A DNA stretch of 64,000 bases from Saprospiraceae bacterium (lineage in GTDB: Bacteria > Bacteroidota > Bacteroidia > Chitinophagales > Saprospiraceae): positions 57,103 through 121,102 of the forward strand of contig JANQPA010000108.1 of NCBI GenBank assembly GCA_028285545.1. The letters run 5' to 3'. Both the position numbers and the translations under genes were made by a program. Under the pieces are notes generated by a model. It saw only the letters and a list, made by a program, of their open reading frames with translations. It made no database searches and was not told the origin of the DNA. Shown here piece by piece: positions 35,224 through 43,794 of the stretch; the first letter of the stretch is position 1; every line of letters starts with the position of its first letter.

Positions 35224-35982
35224 ATGCACCAGCACCCTATGAAAATACGAAGTTTAATCGTTGATGATAACCTTTTTAATATAGAAGTCCTCTCAGACCT
35301 CCTTAAAGAAAATGAAGGGCAGATAATGGTGGAAGGGATCGCCACAAATGGAGCAGAGGCCATCCGGCAGATTAATACCCTGAAACCGGATTTAGTATTT
35401 CTTGATGTGGAGATGCCGGATATGAATGGATTTGAGGTGCTTGCTTCTCTGGAGAAGATTGAATTCCAGACCATTTTTGTCACCGCTCATAGTCATTATG
35501 CCATCCAGGCCATCCGATTTAATGCTTTAGATTATTTGGTAAAACCCATTAATCCCAAAGAACTTTCCCAGGCCATTAGCCGTTACCGCTCTCAGGATTA
35601 TGCTCAGCAACAAAAACAGCAAATCAAAACTGCCCTGGACAATATGGCCAAAAAGAACAAACTGGATCAGGTTCTCTTTTTGCCCACACAAGAAGGAGGC
35701 ATCAAGATGGCCCTCCGAGATATCGTCAAAATAGAAGGAGATCGAAATTACAGTACTTTTTATTTGTCTAGTGGGAAAACCAAAATTTCTTCAAAAACAC
35801 TTGGTCATTTTGAAGAGATCCTTCTGGGGAAAGGATTTTTCAGATGCCATCGTTCCTATATCGTTAACAGGCATCATATTGATAATATGCTAAAGGAATC
35901 TTTTTTATTGAAAGACTTATCCACCATCCCGATTTCTAGGCGTCGGAAGACGGAGGCTAAAAGTTGGTTTTATGATTTTTAG
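35224..35982 (+). CDS. LytTR-family response regulator
   Basis: 252 residues. Receiver domain (residues 7-125: acidic D14-D15, phospho-acceptor Asp61 in LVFLDVEMPDMNGF, Thr in IFVTAHS, Lys in DYLVKPIN), a linker helix, then a LytTR domain (about 150-250: MALRDIVKIEGDRNYSTFYLSSG, FFRCHRSYIVNRHHIDNML, PISRRRKTEAK). Met6 is a possible alternative start. It is divergent from the TPR hybrid kinase and has no LytS kinase beside it, so it is most likely the DNA-binding output of the local phosphorelay. Confidence 0.92.
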   Translation: MHQHPMKIRSLIVDDNLFNIEVLSDLLKENEGQIMVEGIATNGAEAIRQINTLKPDLVFLDVEMPDMNGFEVLASLEKIEFQTIFVTAHSHYAIQAIRFNALDYLVKPINPKELSQAISRYRSQDYAQQQKQQIKTALDNMAKKNKLDQVLFLPTQEGGIKMALRDIVKIEGDRNYSTFYLSSGKTKISSKTLGHFEEILLGKGFFRCHRSYIVNRHHIDNMLKESFLLKDLSTIPISRRRKTEAKSWFYDF

Positions 35983-36004
35983 TTGACTAGCATTCCAACT
36001 TAGA

Positions 36005-36736
36005 TTACTTTCCTAACCACTGTATTTGAGCCACAGCAATTTTTTTCTCTGAGACATTATTTTTTATTAAAAAATGATGGATGTTTTCTGAAGAGCTGTC
36101 TAATAAAATCTGAAGCTTTTCGTCATAAAAAGCTTCGGATAAATAATTAATATCCAATTGACGGATGGTATTATTTGAAAATTGCTCCAATGGAAGGCTA
36201 TCCAACATCCATTGTATATAGCGAATGCTGTAGACATGTCTGTTCAAATCAAGATCACTGTATACCACCTTTTGAGAATAAATAATTGGATAATCCTTTT
36301 GTGGGCTCAACTTTGGAGGGGGAGCTAAGTGGTGATCTGGCCTATCCACAATATAATCTTGTTTAAGAAAACTGCTTAGCCGTAGTGGACGTCGGGTTTT
36401 GAGATCCATGGCTACCCAAGATGAACTGGCTTCCCCAATTTTCTCACCCTCTAAATTCAAAATGCTAAATTTTCGGGTCGTCAATAAAGCCCCGATATCA
36501 TGAATCCAGGTTTGAATTTGGATATATTCCTGTGGTCCAGGATACTGATTCATCTGAATACTTAATCGGGCCAATACCCAGGCTCGGTTATTAGGAAGCA
36601 TATAATCCAGGCCAAATCCTTTTTCATCGGCATCCAGACCTGCTGTTTGAAGAAGGTAATTGGCAATGGTACTTAGCGTAGCCTTTCGGAGGAAGTCAAC
36701 CTGGAATGCCTGAATTTGATATTTATAGGTAGTCAT
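36005..36736 (-). CDS. Acyl-ACP thioesterase (FatA/FatB-like, double hotdog)
   Basis: 243 residues. N-terminal hotdog: TTYKYQIQAFQVDFLRKATLSTIANYLLQTAGLDADEKGFG; WVLARLSIQMNQYPGPQEYIQIQTWI; SSWVAMDLKTRRPLRL. C-terminal hotdog has the catalytic block VVYSDLDLNRHVYSIRYIQWMLD, with the Asp-X-Asn-X-His arrangement of this family. It hydrolyses acyl-ACP to release free fatty acid and so sets chain length in bacterial fatty-acid synthesis. It stands alone, convergent with the LytTR gene. Confidence 0.9.
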   Translation of the reverse strand: MTTYKYQIQAFQVDFLRKATLSTIANYLLQTAGLDADEKGFGLDYMLPNNRAWVLARLSIQMNQYPGPQEYIQIQTWIHDIGALLTTRKFSILNLEGEKIGEASSSWVAMDLKTRRPLRLSSFLKQDYIVDRPDHHLAPPPKLSPQKDYPIIYSQKVVYSDLDLNRHVYSIRYIQWMLDSLPLEQFSNNTIRQLDINYLSEAFYDEKLQILLDSSSENIHHFLIKNNVSEKKIAVAQIQWLGK

Positions 36737-36855
36737 TTATTACCGCTTGGTATGGTTTTTTGAGAAAAATAAGGAAAATTAATAAGGCTCTATTATCTTC
36801 ATTAGGTCTATAGTATAATTCTAAAAGTAAATTTTTTAAACAAACCAGAGAGGAT

Positions 36856-39800
36856 ATGCAACGGTATTTATTTCCCTTTTTAATTCTTATGATAGGTTCT
36901 TTGAGTGCTCAGGAAGTGGATATGAGCATTTTTCATGGCATGAAACCGAGAAATATTGGTCCTGCCGGAATGAGTGGTCGGGTTACTGATATTGAAGTGG
37001 TCTTAGAAGATGTTGACAATATATACATAGGAACAGCCGCTGGAGGTGTTTGGAAATCTGAAAATGCAGGGCATACCTGGACCCCTATTTTTGATGATCA
37101 AAAGGCAGCTTCTATAGGAGATATCACCATTTATCAGAAAAACCCCAACATTATTTACGTTGGGTCAGGAGAAGGAAATCCGAGAAATAGTCACAATAGT
37201 GGCTGGGGAATGTTCAAATCCATTGATGGAGGAAGGTCTTGGAAACATCTTGGTTTGGAAAATACTCGCCAAATACATAGAGTACTGGTTCATCCAGATA
37301 ATCCTGATATTGTAGTAGTCGGCGTATCAGGAGCAACCTGGGGAGAAAGCGAGGAAAGAGGTGTCTATAAATCTACTGATGGTGGTCATAGCTGGGAAAA
37401 AGTATTATATGTAGATGAAAAAACAGGAATAGCAGACCTTAGAATGGATCCATTTAATCCAAATAAGATTATTGCAGCCATGTGGGAACATAGAAGGTGG
37501 CCCTGGTTTTTTAAATCGGGAGGTAAAGGTTCCTCTATTTACATTTCTAATGATGGAGGGGATAGCTGGCAAAAATCCAATAAAGGACTTCCAAAAGAAG
37601 AGTTGGGGCGGATCGGAATAGCCTTTGCTCCAAGCAAAAAAAATTGGGTCTATGCCTATGTTGAATCTTCTGATAATGCCGTTTTCCGTTCTACAGATGG
37701 GGGCTATTCCTGGGAACGGCGCTCTCGTTCTAAAGACAGAAATATCGGAGGCCGTCCCTTCTATTATGCAGATATTTATGTAGATCCTAAAAATGAAAAT
37801 AGGGTTTACAGCATTGCCAGTGAAGTAACCAGTACCGAAGATGGAGGCCGCAGTTGGCAGGTTTTTGCCCCCGGCAATCGCATTCACACCGATCATCATG
37901 CCTATTGGATTCATCCGGATGACCCTGAATTTATCATGGTTGGTCATGATGGTGGTTTGAACATCACTCACGATAGAGGTAAAAACTGGTGGTTTGCCGA
38001 TAACCTTCCATTGGCTCAGTTTTATCACGTTCGAGTAGATAATGAACTGCCTTATAATTTATATGGAGGCCTACAGGACAATGGTTCCTGGATAGGCCCA
38101 AGTCAGGTCAGTTTTAAAGGCGGCATTCGCAATTTTTACTGGCAAAGAGTCAGCGTAGGAGATGGTTTTGATGTGGTTCCAGATCCTAAAGATGCTGATT
38201 ATGGATACAGCATGGGGCAAGCTGGAGGTTTATACCGCTATCATAGATCAAGTGGACAGCTGCAAATAATTAAACCCGTACATCCTGAGGGTGAATATCT
38301 TCGGTTTAACTGGAATGCAGGTATTGGCATAGATCCTTTTGATGAAAAAACCATCTATTACGGCAGCCAGTATCTTCACAAATCTTCAGATTATGGGCAG
38401 AGCTGGGAAATCATCAGCCCGGACCTAACCAATAATGAACCAGAAAAGCAAAAATTCCTGGAATCAGGGGGATTAACCTATGATGCCACCGGAGCTGAGA
38501 ATCATACCACTATCATCAGCATAGCTCCATGTGGCCTTGAAGAGGGCGTCATCTGGGTTGGAACGGATGACGGCAATGTTCAGATCACTAAAAATGGGGG
38601 AAAAGATTGGACCAATGTCACCAAAAATATCCCTGGCTTTCCGGAAGGAGGTTGGGTAGCTCAGGTCCAACCTTCCAAACATAAAAAAGGAGAAGCTTTT
38701 GTTACCGTTGATGACCACCGCCGTAATAACTGGGAGCCCTATATTTGGAGAACTACCAATTATGGAAAATCCTGGGAACGCATTGCTGAAGAAGGTGATG
38801 TGCGGGCCTATACCTACTGTTTTGAACAAGATCCTGTTGAACCCAATTTATATTTCTGTGGCACCGAATTTGGTTTGTATGTGAGTTTTGATGCCGGAAA
38901 GCATTGGAATCAATGGACAAATAATTATCCTACAATGCCAACCCGTGACTTGGTGATTCATCCTAGAGATCACGATTTGGTAGTAGCTACCTTTGGCCGT
39001 AGTTTTTGGATTTTGGATGATATTCGCCCTCTAAGAGAAATGGCAAAAATGGGTGTAAATACGGTTCAGGAAAAGAAGGTCCATCTCTTCCCAATGGCGG
39101 ATGCCTATATGTTTTCTATAGGAGAATCTTTAGGATATAGACATGGTAAAGTAGGAGAGGCATTGTATAATGGCGAAAACAGAGCTTATGGAGCTTTGAT
39201 CACTTATTATTTAAAAGATGCTGGTAATAATAGTTTGACTAGCCTTCCTCTGGATCAGCAAGTTAAAATCACCATCAAAAATTCCAGGAATAAGGTTGTT
39301 AGAACTCTTTATCGCAATCCAAAGGAAGGGATCAATAGAATAAACTGGGAGTTGGATCGAAATGCAGAAAGAAGCCCTATGCAGGCAAGATCATCTGAAC
39401 AAAGAGCTCCCCGTGGCGGATATGATGTGATGCCAGGTAGCTACACGGTAGAAGTAAGTTATCAGGGGGCAAAATCCTCTAACTCTGTTGTGGTTCACAA
39501 AGACCCACTCTTAAAAATTACCATGGATGACATCAAGGGAACAGATGGATTAATTGCCAGAATGAATGAAGCAACTGGAAAAGTAACAGCAGTTATGGAT
39601 GAGATCAGGGCAGCTAAAGTTTCTTTGGATTTTATTTCTGATAAAATGAAGCTCAGTGGCGATACTAATGACAAGCTGGAGAAATCTGTAAAGGCCGTTA
39701 AAAATGGACTGAAAGATTTTGAAAATAAAATAAGAGGAAAACAAGTCCAGGGCATATATGGAGATCCTAAAGCTGTATTATCTATTATTGGGGCCGCTAG

Positions 39801-39972
39801 AAGATTGATTCCTGGTACACAGGTAACACCCAGTAAAAACAGAAAATTGGCCATTAGCCTGGCAGAAGAAGCTGTCAAAAAGCTGGAAAAAGATTTTGAA
39901 CAGTTTCAAGTCACCAAAATTAAAGAACTGAAAGCTCAATTGAAGAGTAGTGGAATGAGCGTCATTGACTAG
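36856..39972 (+). CDS. Secreted BNR/sortilin-type (VPS10-like) beta-propeller protein
   Basis: 1038 residues. Signal peptide (MQRYLFPFLILMIGSLSAQE). Residues about 30-730 form propeller repeats with many BNR 'Asp box' motifs (SENAGHTW, SIDGGRSW, STDGGHSW, SNDGGDSW, STDGGYSW, NGGKDW, SFDAGKHW). A beta-sandwich domain follows (about 800-890, IKNSRNKVVRTLYRNPKEG and GSYTVEVSY) and then a helical tail (890-1038). The family is labelled 'glycosyl hydrolase' in many Bacteroidota genomes but has no proven activity; relatives may bind carbohydrate or protein. No T9SS C-terminal signal is seen. Monocistronic, with its own terminator hairpin. Confidence 0.88.
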   Translation: MQRYLFPFLILMIGSLSAQEVDMSIFHGMKPRNIGPAGMSGRVTDIEVVLEDVDNIYIGTAAGGVWKSENAGHTWTPIFDDQKAASIGDITIYQKNPNIIYVGSGEGNPRNSHNSGWGMFKSIDGGRSWKHLGLENTRQIHRVLVHPDNPDIVVVGVSGATWGESEERGVYKSTDGGHSWEKVLYVDEKTGIADLRMDPFNPNKIIAAMWEHRRWPWFFKSGGKGSSIYISNDGGDSWQKSNKGLPKEELGRIGIAFAPSKKNWVYAYVESSDNAVFRSTDGGYSWERRSRSKDRNIGGRPFYYADIYVDPKNENRVYSIASEVTSTEDGGRSWQVFAPGNRIHTDHHAYWIHPDDPEFIMVGHDGGLNITHDRGKNWWFADNLPLAQFYHVRVDNELPYNLYGGLQDNGSWIGPSQVSFKGGIRNFYWQRVSVGDGFDVVPDPKDADYGYSMGQAGGLYRYHRSSGQLQIIKPVHPEGEYLRFNWNAGIGIDPFDEKTIYYGSQYLHKSSDYGQSWEIISPDLTNNEPEKQKFLESGGLTYDATGAENHTTIISIAPCGLEEGVIWVGTDDGNVQITKNGGKDWTNVTKNIPGFPEGGWVAQVQPSKHKKGEAFVTVDDHRRNNWEPYIWRTTNYGKSWERIAEEGDVRAYTYCFEQDPVEPNLYFCGTEFGLYVSFDAGKHWNQWTNNYPTMPTRDLVIHPRDHDLVVATFGRSFWILDDIRPLREMAKMGVNTVQEKKVHLFPMADAYMFSIGESLGYRHGKVGEALYNGENRAYGALITYYLKDAGNNSLTSLPLDQQVKITIKNSRNKVVRTLYRNPKEGINRINWELDRNAERSPMQARSSEQRAPRGGYDVMPGSYTVEVSYQGAKSSNSVVVHKDPLLKITMDDIKGTDGLIARMNEATGKVTAVMDEIRAAKVSLDFISDKMKLSGDTNDKLEKSVKAVKNGLKDFENKIRGKQVQGIYGDPKAVLSIIGAARRLIPGTQVTPSKNRKLAISLAEEAVKKLEKDFEQFQVTKIKELKAQLKSSGMSVID

Positions 39973-40312
39973 TACTGGGTACTGGGTAATGAGTAATGAG
40001 TAATGAGTATCGAGTGATGAGTAATATTTTATTCATCACTCGATGCTTTTTAGGGAAATGCTTATGCAGCATAACCGATGGTATAGACATTCCGTAACAA
40101 AAGGTTATATTTAAGCACAGATATAACTGTACAATAATTGGCAATAATAATTTGGGCATGCTTTATTCAGCATCTACCCAAACAGTGTAAGTCATTAATA
40201 GTCAGTGTGCGATAGCCCCTGTCTGCCGAAGGCATGAAGTGTCAAAAAAGTAATCAATATCCGTTCGGAGACCATCAAACCCCTCAGTTCATGATTCTTA
40301 ATAATTTTTTTA
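39973..40312. other. 340-bp gap: word array, hairpin and possible promoter
   Basis: Starts with 'actgggtaatgagtaatgagt' words (39971-40008) that run into a hairpin (separate entry). A 'gtctgccgaaggc' segment at 40218-40230 resembles the palindrome core at 55058-55072. No coding region. The last 80 bases before the sensor-regulator gene should contain its promoter; I cannot place it. Confidence 0.45.
40009..40044 (+). terminator. Terminator hairpin after the propeller protein gene
   Basis: ATCGAGTGATGA (40009-40020) pairs perfectly with TCATCACTCGAT (40033-40044) around a 12-base loop and is followed by gCTTTTTAG. Good rho-independent terminator geometry, 37 bases after the stop codon; it is built from the same 'gagtaatgagt' words that precede it. 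Confidence 0.75.
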
Positions 40313-43300
40313 ATGCGAATTTTACTCTCTCTAATACTAATTAGTCTTTTAGCTACTGGGCCACTAGCAGCTCAGGATTCGCATTCAGAAGAAAACTTCC
40401 AAACCACCTTGGAAGAGGCACTCAAAGTTAGAGGAATCAATGAAGATAGCTCCATTATCCTTTTTCGATTGGCACTCAATACCTTCCAAACTCCCCTCCA
40501 AAAAATAGAGCTCCTTAATGAACTGGGAAGAGCCTATGAATTAGCCTGGAAACTGGATACCTCCCTAATGATCCTGGAAGAAGCCAAACGCTTAGCTGAA
40601 CAGCAAGAGAGAGAAGATTTTTTGATGAGTATTCTATATAATTTTGGTCTTACCTATAATTCTTATGGAGAAAAACAGAGGTCCATTAACTTCTTACAAC
40701 AATCCCGACAACTAGCTATCCAGTTGAAAAATCAAGAGGCAGAATTTGGTGCCTTACAAATGATCGGCAGAGTCTATTCCAGCATTTCTTTAGTGGATAG
40801 TGTCTTTGTTTATTTGCATAAGGCTCTAGATCTATCCATACAATGGGGAGATAATAAAAAGCAGTCTAGAACTTTGATGATACTGGGGAATAGTGCTGCC
40901 CGTGCCAATCAAGTACCGAGGGCAATGGATTATTACAATCAATCTATTGCAGTGGCTGAGGAAATGAAGGATTATTCAACCATTCTTGCCGTTTATTCTA
41001 ATATGGGATATACCCATTCTGTTTACGGAAATTACCCAGCAGCTCTTGAGGCTTACCAAAAGGGCTTGCAAACTGCAGAAGATATTGGATCCGTCGCAGC
41101 ACAAGCTGATATGTCTATGCAACTTGGTTCGGTGTATACTTCTTTAAATGATCTGGATCAGGCTATTTTTTATTATGATAAAGCTGAAAATATAGATCAG
41201 AATGGATTTGCAAAAATTCGAAAAGCGGAGATTTATTTAGTCAAAAAAGAATTCCGGAAGGCCCTTAATTTGTATTTGCAAGGCAGTCGAATCGGTCAAT
41301 TGGAAAATGAAAGTCTTCTTGAATCTCAAGACCTTATTAAAATAGGAACTTGTTATGAAAAGCTAGACTTACTGGATTCTGCTCGTTTTTATTACGGCCT
41401 GGCCTTGAATAATGCCACTCAATTCAAATCTAAAGAGGACATTGTAGAATCTTTACTTGGATTAGCCAGTATTAATTTAATAGAAGGAAAATTGAACTTA
41501 GCCCTAACTAATGCCCAACAAGGCTTTAACCTAAGTGAAGAAAGGGAAAATGGGGAAGTTATATTTAAGGTCAAGGATGAATTAATCATGAAGGCATTGC
41601 AGTTGCTTTATGAAATCCACAAAAACTTAGGTAATGATGGATTGGCTCTCGAGTACCATGAACGCTTCCGGGATCAGCAGGACTCTCTTTTTAGCCGACA
41701 GAATATCTCCCAGATTGCCCAAATGGAGGTGCAAAGTCAATTTGATCAACAAAAACAACAGTTGGAATTTGAGCGTCAACAGGAAAGACAGCAAGCACGT
41801 AGCCGCCAACTCTTCATCCTGATTATTGCAGGTTCTTTAGCTCTTTTTCTTTTCCTATCCTATCGTAATGTCCGGGCTAAAAAAAGAGCCAATACACAGC
41901 TTCAACAGTTAAACAATAAGCTAGCTCAACAAAATGAGATTGTGGAGGGGCAAAAAAAGAAACTGGAAGAATTAGATCAAATGAAATCTCGGTTTTTTAC
42001 CAATATTTCTCATGAATTCCGTACTCCACTCACCATTATTGGGGGAATGATTGAGCAAATTAGAAAATCGCCCCAAAAGTGGTTGAAGAAAGGGAGCAAA
42101 TTGATCGAACGCAATAATAGCAATCTGTTGAATCTGGTCAATCAAATTCTCGATTTGCGCAAGCTGGAATCTGGAAGCCTTAAATTAGAATTGATTCAAG
42201 GGAATGTGGTTTTTTATTTACGTTATATTCTAGAATCTTTCCATTCACTTTCTCAAAATAAAACCATAGGACTACATTTTACAAGTAAGAAGGAATTGAT
42301 CTTGATGGATTATGATAAAGAAAAGCTACTTCGTATTGTTTCTAACCTCCTTTCCAATGCTATTAAATTTACCCCTGATCAAGGACATGTTTACTTGTCG
42401 GTAGAAGAAATTACAAATGATTCTACTGAATCAATCCTTCAAATTTCGGTTAAGGACACAGGGATAGGTATTCCAGAAGCAAAACTACCTCATATTTTTG
42501 ATCGGTTCTATCAGGTGGATGACTCTTCAACTCGGGAAGGGGAGGGGACTGGGATTGGCCTGTCCCTTACTAAAGAATTGGTCAAATTAATGAATGGTCA
42601 TATAGAGGTAACAAGTGAAGAGCAAAAGGGCTCCGTATTTACCGTCCATTTGCCCATTAGTAGAAATGCATCTCTTGAACAAAACCAAGTTGAATCTCCT
42701 TCTGTGGAGCTTCCCGAAGAAACTAAAGCAGTTGAGGATGTGGAGTATTCTTCGGTTATAGCCGCCCAGGGTAAAAAAGAGATTATTGAGACGGCCATTA
42801 AGAACAATAAATCTACATTGCTGATCATTGAAGATAATCCTGATCTGGTGGAATATCTTGAATCCTTACTTTCAAATCATTATGACCTGGAAATTGCTCG
42901 TGATGGCAGAGAGGGCATCGAAATTGCTCTGGAACAGATTCCTGACCTGATTCTCAGTGATGTAATGATGCCCCATAAAGATGGTTTTGAGGTATGTGAA
43001 ACCCTCAAAAATGACCAACGAACCAGTCATATTCCCATCGTACTACTCACCGCAAAAGCGGATGCCGAATCCAGAATTGCCGGACTCAAAAGAGGGGCGG
43101 ATGCTTATCTGGCCAAACCTTTTAACCAGGAAGAACTGTTTATCCGACTGGAAAAATTACATCAGCTAAGACTTCAATTGCAAACTCGATATAAATCTTT
43201 AGAGCCAGGTTTTGGCTCACAAGAATCCTTACTTACTACTTCAGATAGTGTTCAGACCTCAACACAAGCTGAAGATGAATTTATGCAATCGTTAAGAGAA

Positions 43301-43588
43301 AACATAGAAGCCAATTTGGACAATGAAAACTTTGCTGTTCCAGAACTTTGCAGGGCCATAGGTATGAGTCGTACTCAACTACATATGAAAATCAAGGCGC
43401 TTACTAGTCGATCTACCACCCATTATATCCGATCCATTCGTCTATATAAGGCCAAAGAGTTACTTCAACAAGGTAATCTCAATGTCACCCAAGTGGCCTT
43501 TGAGGTGGGTTTTCAAAGTCGAACTTACTTTTCCCGGGCCTTTAATGAAGAATTTGGGGTATCTCCCAAAGAGTTTATGAACAACTAA
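40313..43588 (+). CDS. TPR hybrid two-component regulator: sensor - kinase - receiver - AraC HTH
   Basis: 1091 residues. Signal peptide (MRILLSLILISLLATGPLAAQ), TPR-like repeats (about 45-440: DYYNQSIAVAEEMKDYSTILAVYSNMGYTHSVYGNYPAALEAYQKG), coiled coil (about 465-495), one membrane helix (about 499-518), HisKA with FFTNISHEFRTPLTIIGG (His567), HATPase (SNAIKFTPDQ, DTGIGIPE, GEGTGIGLSL), receiver with Asp883 (LILSDVMMPHKDGFEV), and a C-terminal AraC-type HTH (about 1003-1091: ELCRAIGMSRTQLHMKIKALT, VAFEVGFQSRTYFSRAFNEEFGVSPKEF). All phospho-relay residues are intact. It senses outside or in the periplasm and regulates DNA directly while membrane-bound. Its output half is nearly identical to that of the next gene. 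Confidence 0.93.
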   Translation: MRILLSLILISLLATGPLAAQDSHSEENFQTTLEEALKVRGINEDSSIILFRLALNTFQTPLQKIELLNELGRAYELAWKLDTSLMILEEAKRLAEQQEREDFLMSILYNFGLTYNSYGEKQRSINFLQQSRQLAIQLKNQEAEFGALQMIGRVYSSISLVDSVFVYLHKALDLSIQWGDNKKQSRTLMILGNSAARANQVPRAMDYYNQSIAVAEEMKDYSTILAVYSNMGYTHSVYGNYPAALEAYQKGLQTAEDIGSVAAQADMSMQLGSVYTSLNDLDQAIFYYDKAENIDQNGFAKIRKAEIYLVKKEFRKALNLYLQGSRIGQLENESLLESQDLIKIGTCYEKLDLLDSARFYYGLALNNATQFKSKEDIVESLLGLASINLIEGKLNLALTNAQQGFNLSEERENGEVIFKVKDELIMKALQLLYEIHKNLGNDGLALEYHERFRDQQDSLFSRQNISQIAQMEVQSQFDQQKQQLEFERQQERQQARSRQLFILIIAGSLALFLFLSYRNVRAKKRANTQLQQLNNKLAQQNEIVEGQKKKLEELDQMKSRFFTNISHEFRTPLTIIGGMIEQIRKSPQKWLKKGSKLIERNNSNLLNLVNQILDLRKLESGSLKLELIQGNVVFYLRYILESFHSLSQNKTIGLHFTSKKELILMDYDKEKLLRIVSNLLSNAIKFTPDQGHVYLSVEEITNDSTESILQISVKDTGIGIPEAKLPHIFDRFYQVDDSSTREGEGTGIGLSLTKELVKLMNGHIEVTSEEQKGSVFTVHLPISRNASLEQNQVESPSVELPEETKAVEDVEYSSVIAAQGKKEIIETAIKNNKSTLLIIEDNPDLVEYLESLLSNHYDLEIARDGREGIEIALEQIPDLILSDVMMPHKDGFEVCETLKNDQRTSHIPIVLLTAKADAESRIAGLKRGADAYLAKPFNQEELFIRLEKLHQLRLQLQTRYKSLEPGFGSQESLLTTSDSVQTSTQAEDEFMQSLRENIEANLDNENFAVPELCRAIGMSRTQLHMKIKALTSRSTTHYIRSIRLYKAKELLQQGNLNVTQVAFEVGFQSRTYFSRAFNEEFGVSPKEFMNN

Positions 43589-43630
43589 GATTGAATTCGA
43601 TTTCACTCACAATTGAATAAATTTCCTTAA

Positions 43631-43685
43631 TAGAGGGTATAAAATGGTTTGCGGCCAGCGACAGCAAACCATTTTATACCCTCTA
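43631..43685 (+). terminator. Perfect 22-bp inverted repeat between the two hybrid regulators
   Basis: Arms 43631-43652 and 43664-43685 are exact reverse complements (TAGAGGGTATAAAATGGTTT-gc), with an 11-base loop (GGCCAGCGACA). The pairing extends imperfectly with flanking AAATTTC/GAAATTT. It sits 43 bases after the first regulator's stop codon, so it should separate the two transcription units. Confidence 0.75.
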
Positions 43686-43794
43686 AAGAAATTTTCCCAT
43701 GTACATGGCAACTTGGATTTATAGACAAAAGCAGGTCCTTCTTTTTCAATAAGATAATTCCTATATTGGGGCTGGAGGTTTACTTGGGCAAATC

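Noticed and set aside
36856..39972. Annotation of the propeller protein as an active glycosyl hydrolase (sialidase-like).
   Set aside because: BNR Asp-box motifs are structural; no sialidase arginine triad or other catalytic set could be recognised, so only a propeller protein is claimed.
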